DNA from: Sideroxydans lithotrophicus
GTDB lineage: Bacteria > Pseudomonadota > Gammaproteobacteria > Burkholderiales > Gallionellaceae
Direction of reading: 5' to 3'
Length of the DNA: 64,000 bases
NCBI GenBank assembly: GCA_020723185.1
Contig: DYJI01000001.1
Coordinates: 186,001-250,000 of the forward strand
Below the pieces are notes generated by a model. It ran no database searches and was not told the origin of the DNA. It was given only the letters and a program-made list of their open reading frames with translations. Below are positions 26,373-36,310 of this stretch, one piece after another (the first letter of the stretch is position 1; each line of letters begins with the position of its first letter). Made by a program: the position numbers and the translations under genes.

Positions 26373-27832
26373 TGGGCCGCACCCTGACCGTCTTCCACGC
26401 GCTGGGCCTGCTGCTGGTGATGTTCAGCCTGACCTATCTGTTCCCGGTCATCACCGCGCTGGTCTACCACGACAGCGCCCTGCTGCTGGATTTCCTGCTC
26501 GCCATGCTCTGGACCGCCGGCTCCGGCATCGCCATGTGGCTGCTGACACGCCGCTTCAAGGGTGAGCTCTCCATCCGTCACGGCTACCTGCTGGTGGTGA
26601 CCATGTGGACCGCGATGCCCTTGTTCGCCACCATCCCGCTGCTGCTAGCCATCCCCGGCCTGTCCTTCACCGATGCCTATTTCGAGACCATGTCGGCCAT
26701 GACCACTACCGGTGCCACCGTGCTGGTCGGGCTGGACGCTTTGCCGCCGGCGATCAATGTCTGGCGGCACGAGTTGCAATGGCTGGGCGGGCTGGGCGTG
26801 ATCGTGCTGGCGGTGGCGGTGCTGCCCCTGCTGGGCATCGGCGGCCGCCAGCTGTTCAAGGCCGAGACGCCGGGCCCCATGAAGGACAAGTCGCTCACGC
26901 CGCGCATCGCCGACACGGCGCGTAGCATGTGGATCATCTATGTCGTCATCACGCTGATCTGCATCGGCGCGCTGAAGTGGGCAGGCATGGACTGGCTGGA
27001 TGCGGTCTGCCATGGTTTTTCGGCGATGGGGCTTGGGGGGTTCTCCACCCACGATGCCAGCGTCGGCTATTTCGATTCGCCGCTGATCGAGTTCGTGCTG
27101 ATCGTGTTCATGCTGTTCGCGGTGGTCAGCTTCACCACCCACTTCCTGATCTGGCGCGGCAGATCGCTCAGGCTCTACCTGCGCGATGCGGAAGCGGTCG
27201 CTTCCATCGGCCTGATCTTGCTCAGCTGCGGCGGCATCGCGTTGTTCCTGTGGTGGCAGGGTGTCTATCCGGACTTTCTGACCGCATTGCGCCATGCCAG
27301 CTTCAATCTGGTGTCGATCGCCACCGACAGCGGCTATGCCAGCGTGGATTTCGCGCAATGGCCGATCTTCGCGCCGATGTGGATGTTCTTCCTCGGCTGC
27401 ATCTGCGCCGGCTCCGGCTCGACCGGCGGCGGCATCAAGATGATCCGCACGCTGGTGCTGGTGAAGCAGGCGGGGCGCGAGTTCCTCAAGCTGCTGCATC
27501 CGGCAGTCATCAACCCGATGAAGATCGGCGGCCATGTGATCGCCAACAACATCGTGTTCGCCGTGCTGGGTTTCATCTTCCTCTATTTCATGACCATCGC
27601 CACACTGGCTTTCGTGCTGTTCATCAGCGGCATGGACTTCATCACCGGCTTCACCGCCGCCCTGTCGATGGTCAACAACATCGGCCCCGGCCTCGGCGCG
27701 GTCGGCCCGTCATCCAACTACCAGGGACTCACCGACTTCCAGACCTGGGTCTGCGCCTTCGGCATGCTGGTCGGACGACTGGAGATCTTCACCGTGCTGA
27801 TCCTGTTCACGCCCGCATTCTGGCGCAGATAA
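26372..27832 (+). CDS. trkH: Trk system potassium transporter TrkH
   Basis: Inner-membrane K+-translocating subunit of 486 residues with four pore-loop repeats in the TrkH/KtrB superfamily. Selectivity-filter-like glycine motifs are seen as TTTGATVL, GLGGFSTHD, ATDSGYAS and NNIGPGLG, and the GSGSTGGGIKMIRTL loop follows the third repeat. About ten hydrophobic helices are traceable. The ATG shares bases with the trkA stop. Downstream are 100 bp before pilG with no clear terminator. Confidence 0.95.
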   Translation: MGRTLTVFHALGLLLVMFSLTYLFPVITALVYHDSALLLDFLLAMLWTAGSGIAMWLLTRRFKGELSIRHGYLLVVTMWTAMPLFATIPLLLAIPGLSFTDAYFETMSAMTTTGATVLVGLDALPPAINVWRHELQWLGGLGVIVLAVAVLPLLGIGGRQLFKAETPGPMKDKSLTPRIADTARSMWIIYVVITLICIGALKWAGMDWLDAVCHGFSAMGLGGFSTHDASVGYFDSPLIEFVLIVFMLFAVVSFTTHFLIWRGRSLRLYLRDAEAVASIGLILLSCGGIALFLWWQGVYPDFLTALRHASFNLVSIATDSGYASVDFAQWPIFAPMWMFFLGCICAGSGSTGGGIKMIRTLVLVKQAGREFLKLLHPAVINPMKIGGHVIANNIVFAVLGFIFLYFMTIATLAFVLFISGMDFITGFTAALSMVNNIGPGLGAVGPSSNYQGLTDFQTWVCAFGMLVGRLEIFTVLILFTPAFWRR

Positions 27833-27932
27833 ACACATTGAGGCTGCAGGGACAAATGCGGTAGGATTCGCCCGTATCGCGGCGGCGATGCAGCGGGAGG
27901 GGTCTCGAACACAACCAACTTAGGTGGGCAGC

Positions 27933-28340
27933 ATGAGCGATAGTCTGGCCGGGATAAGCGTTTTACTGATCGACGATAGCAATACCATCCGCCGCAGCGG
28001 CGAGATCTTCCTGTCGCAGGCGGGAGCCAAGGTCATCCTGGCCGAGGACGGTTTCGACGGCTTGTCCAAGGTGGTCGATCACAAGCCAGATATCATCTTC
28101 GTCGATGTCATGATGCCCAGACTGGACGGCTACCAGACCTGCGCGCTCATCAAGAACCACCGCGATTTCAAGGACGTGCCGGTAGTGATGCTGACCAGCA
28201 AGGACACCCTGTTCGACCGCGCACGCGGCAAGCTGGTCGGCTCCGACCAGTATCTGACCAAGCCGTTCAGCAAGAAGAGTCTGATCGAGGCGGTCATCGC
28301 TCATACGCAACAATACGAGGATGTGGATTATGGCAATTAG
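27933..28340 (+). CDS. pilG: Twitching-motility response regulator PilG
   Basis: Single receiver-domain protein (135 residues) of the Pil-Chp chemosensory system controlling type IV pilus extension. LLIDDSNTIRRSGEIFL supplies the acidic pocket; IIFVDVMMPRLDGYQT the phospho-acceptor Asp; VVMLTSKD and YLTKPF the switch Thr/Ser and Lys. ATG 27933 follows AGGTGG; a GTG three codons earlier is unlikely. It is first of five co-directional genes, overlapping pilH by 11 nt. No pilus structural genes lie in the window. Confidence 0.93.
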   Translation: MSDSLAGISVLLIDDSNTIRRSGEIFLSQAGAKVILAEDGFDGLSKVVDHKPDIIFVDVMMPRLDGYQTCALIKNHRDFKDVPVVMLTSKDTLFDRARGKLVGSDQYLTKPFSKKSLIEAVIAHTQQYEDVDYGN

Positions 28341-28695
28341 CAAAGTGATGGTGGTGGATGACTCGGCGACCGAGCGCCATGTGTTGGGGGACATCCTCGG
28401 CAAGAAGGGTTTTCAGGTGGTCTATGCCGAAAGCGGTGAACAGGCGGTGGCGAACGCCAAGACCGAGTTGCCCGACCTGATCCTGATGGACGTGGTGATG
28501 CCCGGCCTCAACGGCTTCCAGGCCACGCGCGCGATCACCCATGACGACGCGACCAAGCATATCCCCATCATCATCTGCACCACCAAGGGTCAGGAGACCG
28601 ACAAGGTGTGGGGACTGCGCCAGGGGGCCAAGGATTACATCACCAAACCGATCAGCGCCGACGAGCTGCTCGGCAAGATCGCCGCCCTCGGCTGA
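28330..28695 (+). CDS. pilH: Twitching-motility response regulator PilH
   Basis: Second single-domain receiver (121 residues) of the Pil-Chp system; in Pseudomonas PilH acts with PilT-dependent retraction or as a phosphate sink. Motifs: VMVVDDSATERHVLGDIL, LILMDVVMPGLNGFQATR with the phospho-acceptor Asp, IIICTTKGQETD and DYITKPI. ATG 28330 is chosen for its SD (GAGG, about 10 bases upstream) inside the end of pilG; ATG 28321 would be too close to it. pilI starts 11 nt later. Confidence 0.93.
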   Translation: MAISKVMVVDDSATERHVLGDILGKKGFQVVYAESGEQAVANAKTELPDLILMDVVMPGLNGFQATRAITHDDATKHIPIIICTTKGQETDKVWGLRQGAKDYITKPISADELLGKIAALG

Positions 28696-28706
28696 CCCCC
28701 CAGACG

Positions 28707-29201
28707 ATGTCGAAGCGTTTCAACCTGCGCGAATTCCAGCAACAGGTGCTGGATCGCCTCCAGGCGCAGACTGCCGGCGACAGCCGCCAGTCGACGCTGG
28801 GCATCCAGCTCGGGCAGGAGAACTGGCTGGTCGACATGACCGACATCAGCGAGGTCATGCCGTTGCCGGCGCTCACACCGGTGCCGCTGACCAGAGGCTG
28901 GTACTGCGGCGTCGCCAACGTGCGCGGCAACCTGTACAGCATCATCGATCTGAACGCCTATACCCGCCAGCAATCGACCGTCCGCGATGCGCACAACCGC
29001 GTGCTGCTGCTCGGGCAACGCTACGCCTTCAATACCGGCCTGCTGGTCTCGCGCGTGCTGGGTCTGCGCAACACGGAAGACTGGCCGCAAAGCGCGGAGG
29101 ACGGCATGACCCGTTTCCGTGACCCGGACGGGCAGACATGGAACAAGCTGGACATACCAGGATTATTGTCGCAACCAGAGTTTTTGCAGATCGGGGAATG
29201 A
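28707..29201 (+). CDS. pilI: CheW-like adaptor PilI
   Basis: A 164-residue CheW-domain protein that links the receptor PilJ to the kinase PilL. The CheW pattern is visible in GIQLGQENWLVDMTDISEVMP, GWYCGVANVRGNLYSIIDLNAY and LLVSRVLGLRN. ATG 28707 (MSKRFNLREFQQQVLDRLQ) matches the usual PilI N-terminus; the frame is open earlier only because it overlaps pilH. pilJ begins 26 nt downstream. Confidence 0.9.
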   Translation: MSKRFNLREFQQQVLDRLQAQTAGDSRQSTLGIQLGQENWLVDMTDISEVMPLPALTPVPLTRGWYCGVANVRGNLYSIIDLNAYTRQQSTVRDAHNRVLLLGQRYAFNTGLLVSRVLGLRNTEDWPQSAEDGMTRFRDPDGQTWNKLDIPGLLSQPEFLQIGE

Positions 29202-29227
29202 ACCCCGAGGCACAGGGAGAATAAGCA

Positions 29228-31243
29228 ATGGCTTTCAAGTTACCGTTCACCAAAACCCCGACCAAGCTTGCCAAGCACGGCACCGCCCCGCAACAGGCGG
29301 CAAGCGCCATCCGTATCCCATGGTTCAGCGACCAGTCGTTCGACCGGCAGCTGCGCATCCTGGGTTTCCTGCTGATGGTGTTCCTGATCATCGCCGCCAC
29401 CTTCACCTATCTCGACACCCGCACGACCAGCGAGAGCTCGCGCTATGTGGCGCAGGCGTCCAAGCTGCAGCTGCTGTCGCTGCAACTGGCCAAGCATGCC
29501 GAAGTGGCCAGTATCTCCGGCGAGAACGATGCGTTCGATGCGCTGCTCAATACGCGCGCCCAGTTCTCGGACACGCTGAACGGTCTGGACAAGGGCAGTG
29601 CCGAGCTGCCCGCCACCACCGGTGCGCCGCGTGACTCGCTGGACGTGCTACTGCAAAAATGGCAACAGCATGAGAAACTGCTGAACCAGGTTGAAGAAGG
29701 CCGCCCGCTGCTGGTGACACTGGAGCGCGGTGCCTCGCTGCAACGCGACATGCTGCACCGTGCGGAAGTGATCGCATTGCGTGCGCCGCCCGTGTACAGC
29801 CAGAAGGCCGCCCGCCTGCAATTGCTGCTCGAGCAGATCGTGGGCGCGGTGCAGACCGTGCAGACCTCTTCCTCCATCGACATCCTGGATAGCCTGCCAG
29901 CGAAGATGCAGGCTGCCCGCGCCCTGTTCAGCGAGCTGCCACAATCCGATAGCGATGTGCTGGAACTGGACGAGGAATTCGATGGCTACCAGAACGTGGT
30001 GGGCTTCATCATCGCCAACCAGAAACTGCTGCTCAGTTCACGCCAGGCCGCGCAACAACTGCTGGACGATGATGCGCGCATGCAGACACTGATGCAGAAC
30101 CTGCTGACCGCCTATGAGCAGACCAGCCAGAACCGCATCACCAGTTTCGTGGTGGCACTCTCCGGTGGCATGCTGCTGTTGCTGCTGCTGTTGCTGTCCA
30201 AGATCTATCTGGACGAGTCGCAGCGCCGTGAACACGAATCCGCCCGCATCAACCGCCAGAACCAGCAGGCGATTCTGCGGTTGATGAACGAACTGTCCGA
30301 CCTCGCCGACGGCGACCTTACCGCCAAAGCGACCGTCTCGGAGGACATCACCGGTGCCATCGCCGATTCGATCAACTACACCACCGACGAACTGCGCAAA
30401 CTGGTGTCGCGCGTCATCACCGCATCCGAACAGGTGAACAAGGCGACCAGCGACGCGGGTACCGTTACCAAAGGCCTGTTGAGCGCTGCCAGCAAGCAGG
30501 CTGAAGAGATCCGTGATGCGGGCAGCGCGGTCGAGCTGATGACCAAGTCCATCCAGGAAGTCGACAGCAGCGCGTCGCAGGCGTCGCAGGTGGCGACGCG
30601 CACGCTGCAGGTGACCGAGCAGGGTGCCCAGGCGGTGCAGAAATCGGTGTCCGGCATGGACGGCATCCGCGAGCAGATCCAGGAGACCTCCAAACGCATC
30701 AAACGGCTGGGCGAGAGCTCACAGGAGATCGGCGAGATCGTGGACCTGATCTCGGACATCACCGAGCAGACCAACGTGCTGGCGTTGAACGCCGCTATCC
30801 AGGCCGCTTCCGCCGGTGAAGCGGGCCGCGGCTTCGCGGTGGTGGCCGAGGAAGTGCAGCGCCTCGCGGAACGTTCCGCCGAGGCGACCAAACAGATCGG
30901 TCTGCTGGTGAAGACGATCCAGGGCGACACGCAGGACGCGGTGGCGGCGATGGAAAAGAGCACGCAGGGTGTGGTCGAAGGTGCGCAGCTCGCCGATGAC
31001 GCCGGCCAGTCACTGCAGCAGATCGAACAGGCCACGCGCGAGCTGACCGACCTGGTGAACAGTATCTCTGTATCGACCCAGGTGCAGACCGACATGGCGC
31101 AAGAGGTCGCGGCAGTGATGGCAGACATCCTGAAAATCACCGAGCAGACCTCAAAGGGCACGCAGCTGACCAGCGCGTCGGTCAACCAGCTGGAAGGTCT
31201 GGCCAAAGAACTGAGCGGGTCGGTCTCCGGCTTCAAACTCTAA
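29228..31243 (+). CDS. pilJ: Methyl-accepting chemotaxis-type receptor PilJ
   Basis: Inner-membrane receptor of the Pil-Chp system, 671 residues. A first membrane helix lies at about 38-58 (LLMVFLIIAATFTYL), followed by a periplasmic PilJ-type helical domain, a second helix at about 305-325 (GGMLLLLLLLLSKIYL), a HAMP-like stretch and a long cytoplasmic coiled coil. The conserved signalling tip is ISDITEQTNVLALNAAIQAA, then GRGFAVVAEEVQRLAERS. AGGGAGAATAAGCA precedes the ATG. Only 18 nt separate it from pilL, so no methyltransferase gene (pilK) lies between them as it does in Pseudomonas. Confidence 0.94.
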   Translation: MAFKLPFTKTPTKLAKHGTAPQQAASAIRIPWFSDQSFDRQLRILGFLLMVFLIIAATFTYLDTRTTSESSRYVAQASKLQLLSLQLAKHAEVASISGENDAFDALLNTRAQFSDTLNGLDKGSAELPATTGAPRDSLDVLLQKWQQHEKLLNQVEEGRPLLVTLERGASLQRDMLHRAEVIALRAPPVYSQKAARLQLLLEQIVGAVQTVQTSSSIDILDSLPAKMQAARALFSELPQSDSDVLELDEEFDGYQNVVGFIIANQKLLLSSRQAAQQLLDDDARMQTLMQNLLTAYEQTSQNRITSFVVALSGGMLLLLLLLLSKIYLDESQRREHESARINRQNQQAILRLMNELSDLADGDLTAKATVSEDITGAIADSINYTTDELRKLVSRVITASEQVNKATSDAGTVTKGLLSAASKQAEEIRDAGSAVELMTKSIQEVDSSASQASQVATRTLQVTEQGAQAVQKSVSGMDGIREQIQETSKRIKRLGESSQEIGEIVDLISDITEQTNVLALNAAIQAASAGEAGRGFAVVAEEVQRLAERSAEATKQIGLLVKTIQGDTQDAVAAMEKSTQGVVEGAQLADDAGQSLQQIEQATRELTDLVNSISVSTQVQTDMAQEVAAVMADILKITEQTSKGTQLTSASVNQLEGLAKELSGSVSGFKL

Positions 31244-31261
31244 TCACGGCACAGGAATCCA

Positions 31262-34200
31262 GTGACTCCCGCGTTCAATCCGCTGCTGCTGTCTTCGGTC
31301 AAGTCCGAGCTGGACAGCTCGCTGGCCACCATCCTCCGCGAGCAGGAACAGTTCTTCTCCTCGGGCGGCAAGCACCCGCTGGATGCCGCACTGGACGAGT
31401 TGCACCGCTTGCGCGGCGTGTTGCAGATGCTGCACCTGCAGGCCCTGGAAGTGTTCTGCGGAGAACTGGAAACACTGTTGCGCGAAATGGCCGATCGCCC
31501 GGAAAGCGCCACGGTGATGCATCAGGACGCCCTGCGGCATGCCTTGTTCGGCCTCACACACTATCTGGATGCGCTGTCCGCCGGTGCAGCCAATGCCGCC
31601 CTGCGGCTGTTCCCGGAATACCAGGAACTGCACCAGGTGCGCGGTCTGGATATGGCCTTCGAGGTCGACCTGTTCTTCCCCGAGCTGAACGTCGAGTTGC
31701 CACCGGAACTGCTGGACGGCGCTACGCCCGACAACGCACCCGCACGCATCAAGCAGGCTCGCATGCACTTCCAGCAGGGGCTGCTCAAGTGGTTGCGCCA
31801 GGACGGCACGAGCGAGGCTTTGCGTGCCATGAGCGCGGCGGTCAAAGCCGTCGCGGGTTGTGTGACCGGCGAGGCACGCGCCTTCTGGTGGGTGGCGGAA
31901 GGGGTGTTGGGCTGCGTTTCGCTGGACGGGGTGCCGCCCGAATTGAACGTCAAGAAATCGTTCAGCCGCATCGACCAGGGTATGCGCGCCCTGCTGGACG
32001 GCAGCGCGTTCGATATGGTCGGTGCGATGAGCGAGATGCTCTACCTGGTCGCCCGCAGCCACACCGTCAATGAGACGGTCGAGCAGATAAAGCAGGTGTT
32101 CGATCTGGACACCTACCTGCCCGATGCGCCGCCCCTGCCGCCCGGCGAGACGTCGGCCTTGCTGGAGAACATGCGCGCGCAACTCGCCATTGCCGACGAA
32201 GCATGGGAACAGTGCGTGCTGAACGACCGCGCGGCCTGCACCCGCTTCGCGACCCAGACAGAGCAGCTCCATGCCTTGTCCGAGCAACTGGACCGCAACA
32301 CGCTACAGTTCCTGTGCAAGCAGATCCATGCCACGGCACAGCATGTGGAGAATCCCGAACACGCGCAGACCATCTCCATGGATATGGCCATGGCGCTGTT
32401 GTTGCTCGATAGCGGTATCGAGCACTACCAGCATCTGGGCAGCGGCTTCCACGAACAGGCGCGGCTGCTCACTTCGCGCCTGCACGAGACGCTGCTGAAC
32501 CAGCCCGAGGACCATGGCAAACTGGCCAGCCTGGTCGCACTGTACTGCGAGATGGAACAGCGCGACGTGATGGGGCCCCTGGCCGTCGAGATGCAGAGCA
32601 ATCTGCAGCATATCGAGCAGACACTGAACGCCTTTTTCGGCAATGCCGCCAAACGTACCGAACTGCTGCAGGTGAATCGCCTGCTGACGCAGGTGCAAGG
32701 CGGGCTGCACATCCTTTCACTGGATATCGCCGAACAACTGCTGCTCACCCTGCGCCAGATCACCGAGCGTTATCACCAGGGCGATACGCCTTCCCCGGCC
32801 GAGATGCGCGCCGTGGCGACATCGATCAGCGTCATGGACGACTATGTGCACGGGCTGACATTGGGACAGAAATCCGACCCGGTGGCGCTGAACGATGTGG
32901 TGCGCGAACTGGCCGAGGCGACCGCCGGTCATGCCCAGGCCGCTGCTGAAGCGGCAGAAGCGGAAACGCCCGCTTCGGTGGTGTCCGTGCGCTCCGGCGA
33001 CGAGGATGCCGAACTGCTGGAAGTGTTCCTGGAAGAAGCGCAGGAAGTGATGGAGACGTTGCGCACCAATCTCGAGATCTCGCGCCTGCATCTGGACAGT
33101 CGCGATCCCTGGATCACGATACGCCGCGCCTTCCACACGCTCAAGGGCAGCGGCCGCATGGTCGGACTGACCGAGCTGGGCGAGGTCGCCTGGGCGGTCG
33201 AACGCGCCATGAACAAGTGGATAGCCTCCAACCAGCCCGCCACGCCGGACCTGCTCGATCTGGTCGGCGATGCGGAAGTGTTGTTCCAACATTGGGTGGA
33301 CATGCTGAAGAGCGGCAGCACCACCGCGCAGATCGACACCGCGCATCTGCTCACGCTGGCGGATTGCATCGAACACGGCAAACCGCTACCCCAGCCAGCC
33401 GTGCCCGAGGTCGCCGCAGCCGAGCCGGAGGTCGAAGCCGCTGTCGAAGCGCCTGCCGAACCCGAGGAAGAAGGCCCGGTCGTCATCGGCGACGTCAGCA
33501 TGTCGCCGGTACTGTTCAATATCGCGTCGGAAGAGGCACTGGAGCACGTGCATGCCCTGCGTGCCTGTTTCGATGTGGTACAAGGATCGTCCAAACCGGT
33601 CGTCGCCTACGATTTCATGCGCGCCGCCCACACGCTGGCAGGCGTCAACCGCACCATGGGCTTCCTGCCTGTCGCTGAACTCGCCTACACACTGGAGATG
33701 TGGCTGGAACCGCGCATCGACAAGGCCGGTGCCATCGGCACCCCGCAACTGGTGTTGCTGGACGACGTCATCACCCGACTGGACGAACTCTGCAACGGCG
33801 TGCGCGCGCGCATCGCGCCGACTGCGCAAACCGAGCTGATCGAGCGCCTGCAGTCAGACAAGCTCCTTGGCGGCTCCGACATCCCGCAGGAACCAGCGGA
33901 AGCGGCCATCGGGGAACCCGCTGCGGCTGCAGCGCCGGTCAGCGCCATGCCGGAGCCCGAGCCGGAAGCAACGCATCCGGCGACTGCCGCAGAAGCAGCA
34001 GTGGAAGAAGAGGAGACTCCCGCGCCCCAGCCGGAACTGCATGAACGAACCGTCCACGATGAAGTGGACGAGCAACTGCTGCCCATCTTCCTGGAAGAGG
34101 CGCATGAGCTCTATCCACAGATCGGCAGCACCCTGCGCGCGTGGCGCGAGACGCCGGAGGATGCGCAGCTTGGCCGCAACCTGCAACGCAGCCTGCACAC

Positions 34201-36310
34201 GCTCAAGGGCAGCGCACGCATGGCCGGTGCCATGCGACTGGGTGAACTGACCCACCGCGTGGAAGACCGCGTGAGCAAAGCCATCGCGCAGAATGTGCTG
34301 GACGAGACCCTGTGGAACGAGATGGACAACTATCTCGACCGCATCGCGCATGCCATCGAGCAGTTGACCCAGCCTGTCGCGGAAGAAGCCCCTGCACAAC
34401 CTGCCGAATCGAAACCGGCTCCGGCAGCCGAACCCGCCGCCGAGATCCCTGCCACCCCTGCGGCACCTGTCGCCGCGCTGGAGGTCGGTGCCGAACGCGC
34501 GATGCAATCGGCCCTGCTTCGGGTGCGTTCCGACATCGTGGACCGGCTGGTCAACGAAGCCGGCGAAGTCAGCGTGACGCGCTCGCGCGCCGAGGCCGAG
34601 CTGCGCGAATTCCGCGCCAGCGTGCTGGAACTGACCGACAGCGTGAACCGCCTGCGCAAACAGTTGCGCGAGATCGAGATCCAGGCGGAAAGCCAGATGC
34701 AGGCCAATGTCGCTGTCAGCTCGGACGTCGCCGGCCAGTTCGATCCGCTCGAGTTCGACCGCTTCACCCGTTTCCAGGAACTGACGCGCTTCATGACCGA
34801 GAGCGTGCACGACGTGCAGACGGTGCAGCAGACTCTGCTGAAGAACCTGGACGAGACCGCCGCCGCGCTGAACGCCCAGGCACACCTCAACCGCGACCTG
34901 CAACAGGGCCTGATGAGCATACGTATGGTGCCGTTCGCCAGCATCAGCGAACGCCTGTACCGCATCGTGCGCCAGACCGGCAAGGAACTGGGCAAACGCG
35001 CCAATCTGGAACTGTCCGGCACCGAGATCGAACTCGACCGCAGCGTGCTGGAAAAGATGACGGCGCCGTTCGAGCATCTGCTGCGCAATGCCATCGCCCA
35101 TGGTCTGGAGACCCCGGAGCAGCGCGAGCTGAGCGGCAAGCCGCCCATCGGGGAAGTGCGCTTCTCGCTGCGTCAGGAAAGCAACGAAGTGGTGTTCGAG
35201 CTGGCGGATGACGGGGCCGGTCTGGACATCGGCCGCATCCGCCAGAAGGCACTGGAGGGCGGCCTCATCACCGCCGACGAGGAGATCAGCGACGAACAGC
35301 TAATGCAGCTGATCTTCACGGCCGGTTTGTCCACCGCCGGCGAGGTGACCGAGATCGCCGGGCGCGGCGTCGGGCTGGACGTTGTGCGCAGCGAGGTATC
35401 GGCGCTGGGCGGCCGCGTCGATGTCAGCTCCGAGGCCGGCAAGGGCGTGCGCTTCACCATCCACCTGCCTTTGACGCTGGCAGTCACCCGCACCCTGATG
35501 GTGCGCGCGGCACATGCCGTATATGCTCTGCCCGGCACCATGGTCGAGCACGTGCAACAGGTGAAGCCCGCTGAATTGAACGCCCTCTACGCCCAGCAAT
35601 ACGTCGATTGGCAGGGCAAACGCTACCCGCTGTTCTACCTGCCGCGCGTGCTCGGCGACGACCAGGCCGAAGTGGTCAGCCTGCCGCACAATCCCATCCT
35701 GCTGTTGCGCAGCGGCGAACAGCGCATCGCCCTGCATGTGGATGCCCTGCTCGGCAACCAGGAAGTCGTGGTCAAGAACATCGGACCACAGCTGGCGCGC
35801 CTGCCCGGCATCGCCGGGGCGACGGTATCCAGCAGCGGAGCCGTGATCCTGATCATCAACCCGGTCGCCTTCACCCAGCGTATCGCGGTGACGCGCAAGA
35901 TCGCCAAGGCTGCCGTGGCCGAGGCGGTACACAGCAAACCGCTGGTGATGGTGGTCGACGACTCACTCACCGTGCGCAAGATCACCACCCGTTTGCTGGA
36001 ACGTAACGGCTATCTGACGGTGACCGCGAAGGACGGCGTGGATGCGCTGGAGCAGCTGATGGAGATATCGCCCGACGTGATGCTGCTGGACATCGAGATG
36101 CCGCGCATGGACGGTTTCGAGCTGGCCAAACGCCTGCGCCAGGACAGCAAGACCAAGGCGCTGCCCATCATCATGATCACCTCGCGCACAGCGGACAAGC
36201 ACCGCAATTACGCGATGGAGCTGGGCGTGAACGAATACCTGGGCAAACCCTATCAGGAAGACGAACTACTCGGCCACATCGCGCGCTTCGTCAGCGCGCA
36301 CAGCGCTTGA
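31262..36310 (+). CDS. pilL: Hybrid chemosensory kinase PilL/ChpA with several Hpt domains, CheW and receiver
   Basis: Large CheA-type kinase (1682 residues) phosphorylating PilG/PilH. N-terminal 550 residues are helical and Hpt-like without a clear phospho-site. Three later Hpt-like domains have FHTLKGSG (His near 625), AHTLAGVN (near 790, the conserved Lys replaced by Ala) and LHTLKGSA (near 980). Proline/alanine/glutamate-rich linkers separate them. Then come the dimerisation domain, HATPase boxes (HLLRNAIAHGLE, DDGAGLDIGRIR, GRGVGLDVVRSEV), a CheW domain and a C-terminal receiver (VMVVDDSLTVRKI, MLLDIEMPRMDG). The start is GTG 31262. The stop overlaps the convergent photolyase gene by 20 nt. 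Confidence 0.94.
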   Translation: MTPAFNPLLLSSVKSELDSSLATILREQEQFFSSGGKHPLDAALDELHRLRGVLQMLHLQALEVFCGELETLLREMADRPESATVMHQDALRHALFGLTHYLDALSAGAANAALRLFPEYQELHQVRGLDMAFEVDLFFPELNVELPPELLDGATPDNAPARIKQARMHFQQGLLKWLRQDGTSEALRAMSAAVKAVAGCVTGEARAFWWVAEGVLGCVSLDGVPPELNVKKSFSRIDQGMRALLDGSAFDMVGAMSEMLYLVARSHTVNETVEQIKQVFDLDTYLPDAPPLPPGETSALLENMRAQLAIADEAWEQCVLNDRAACTRFATQTEQLHALSEQLDRNTLQFLCKQIHATAQHVENPEHAQTISMDMAMALLLLDSGIEHYQHLGSGFHEQARLLTSRLHETLLNQPEDHGKLASLVALYCEMEQRDVMGPLAVEMQSNLQHIEQTLNAFFGNAAKRTELLQVNRLLTQVQGGLHILSLDIAEQLLLTLRQITERYHQGDTPSPAEMRAVATSISVMDDYVHGLTLGQKSDPVALNDVVRELAEATAGHAQAAAEAAEAETPASVVSVRSGDEDAELLEVFLEEAQEVMETLRTNLEISRLHLDSRDPWITIRRAFHTLKGSGRMVGLTELGEVAWAVERAMNKWIASNQPATPDLLDLVGDAEVLFQHWVDMLKSGSTTAQIDTAHLLTLADCIEHGKPLPQPAVPEVAAAEPEVEAAVEAPAEPEEEGPVVIGDVSMSPVLFNIASEEALEHVHALRACFDVVQGSSKPVVAYDFMRAAHTLAGVNRTMGFLPVAELAYTLEMWLEPRIDKAGAIGTPQLVLLDDVITRLDELCNGVRARIAPTAQTELIERLQSDKLLGGSDIPQEPAEAAIGEPAAAAAPVSAMPEPEPEATHPATAAEAAVEEEETPAPQPELHERTVHDEVDEQLLPIFLEEAHELYPQIGSTLRAWRETPEDAQLGRNLQRSLHTLKGSARMAGAMRLGELTHRVEDRVSKAIAQNVLDETLWNEMDNYLDRIAHAIEQLTQPVAEEAPAQPAESKPAPAAEPAAEIPATPAAPVAALEVGAERAMQSALLRVRSDIVDRLVNEAGEVSVTRSRAEAELREFRASVLELTDSVNRLRKQLREIEIQAESQMQANVAVSSDVAGQFDPLEFDRFTRFQELTRFMTESVHDVQTVQQTLLKNLDETAAALNAQAHLNRDLQQGLMSIRMVPFASISERLYRIVRQTGKELGKRANLELSGTEIELDRSVLEKMTAPFEHLLRNAIAHGLETPEQRELSGKPPIGEVRFSLRQESNEVVFELADDGAGLDIGRIRQKALEGGLITADEEISDEQLMQLIFTAGLSTAGEVTEIAGRGVGLDVVRSEVSALGGRVDVSSEAGKGVRFTIHLPLTLAVTRTLMVRAAHAVYALPGTMVEHVQQVKPAELNALYAQQYVDWQGKRYPLFYLPRVLGDDQAEVVSLPHNPILLLRSGEQRIALHVDALLGNQEVVVKNIGPQLARLPGIAGATVSSSGAVILIINPVAFTQRIAVTRKIAKAAVAEAVHSKPLVMVVDDSLTVRKITTRLLERNGYLTVTAKDGVDALEQLMEISPDVMLLDIEMPRMDGFELAKRLRQDSKTKALPIIMITSRTADKHRNYAMELGVNEYLGKPYQEDELLGHIARFVSAHSA

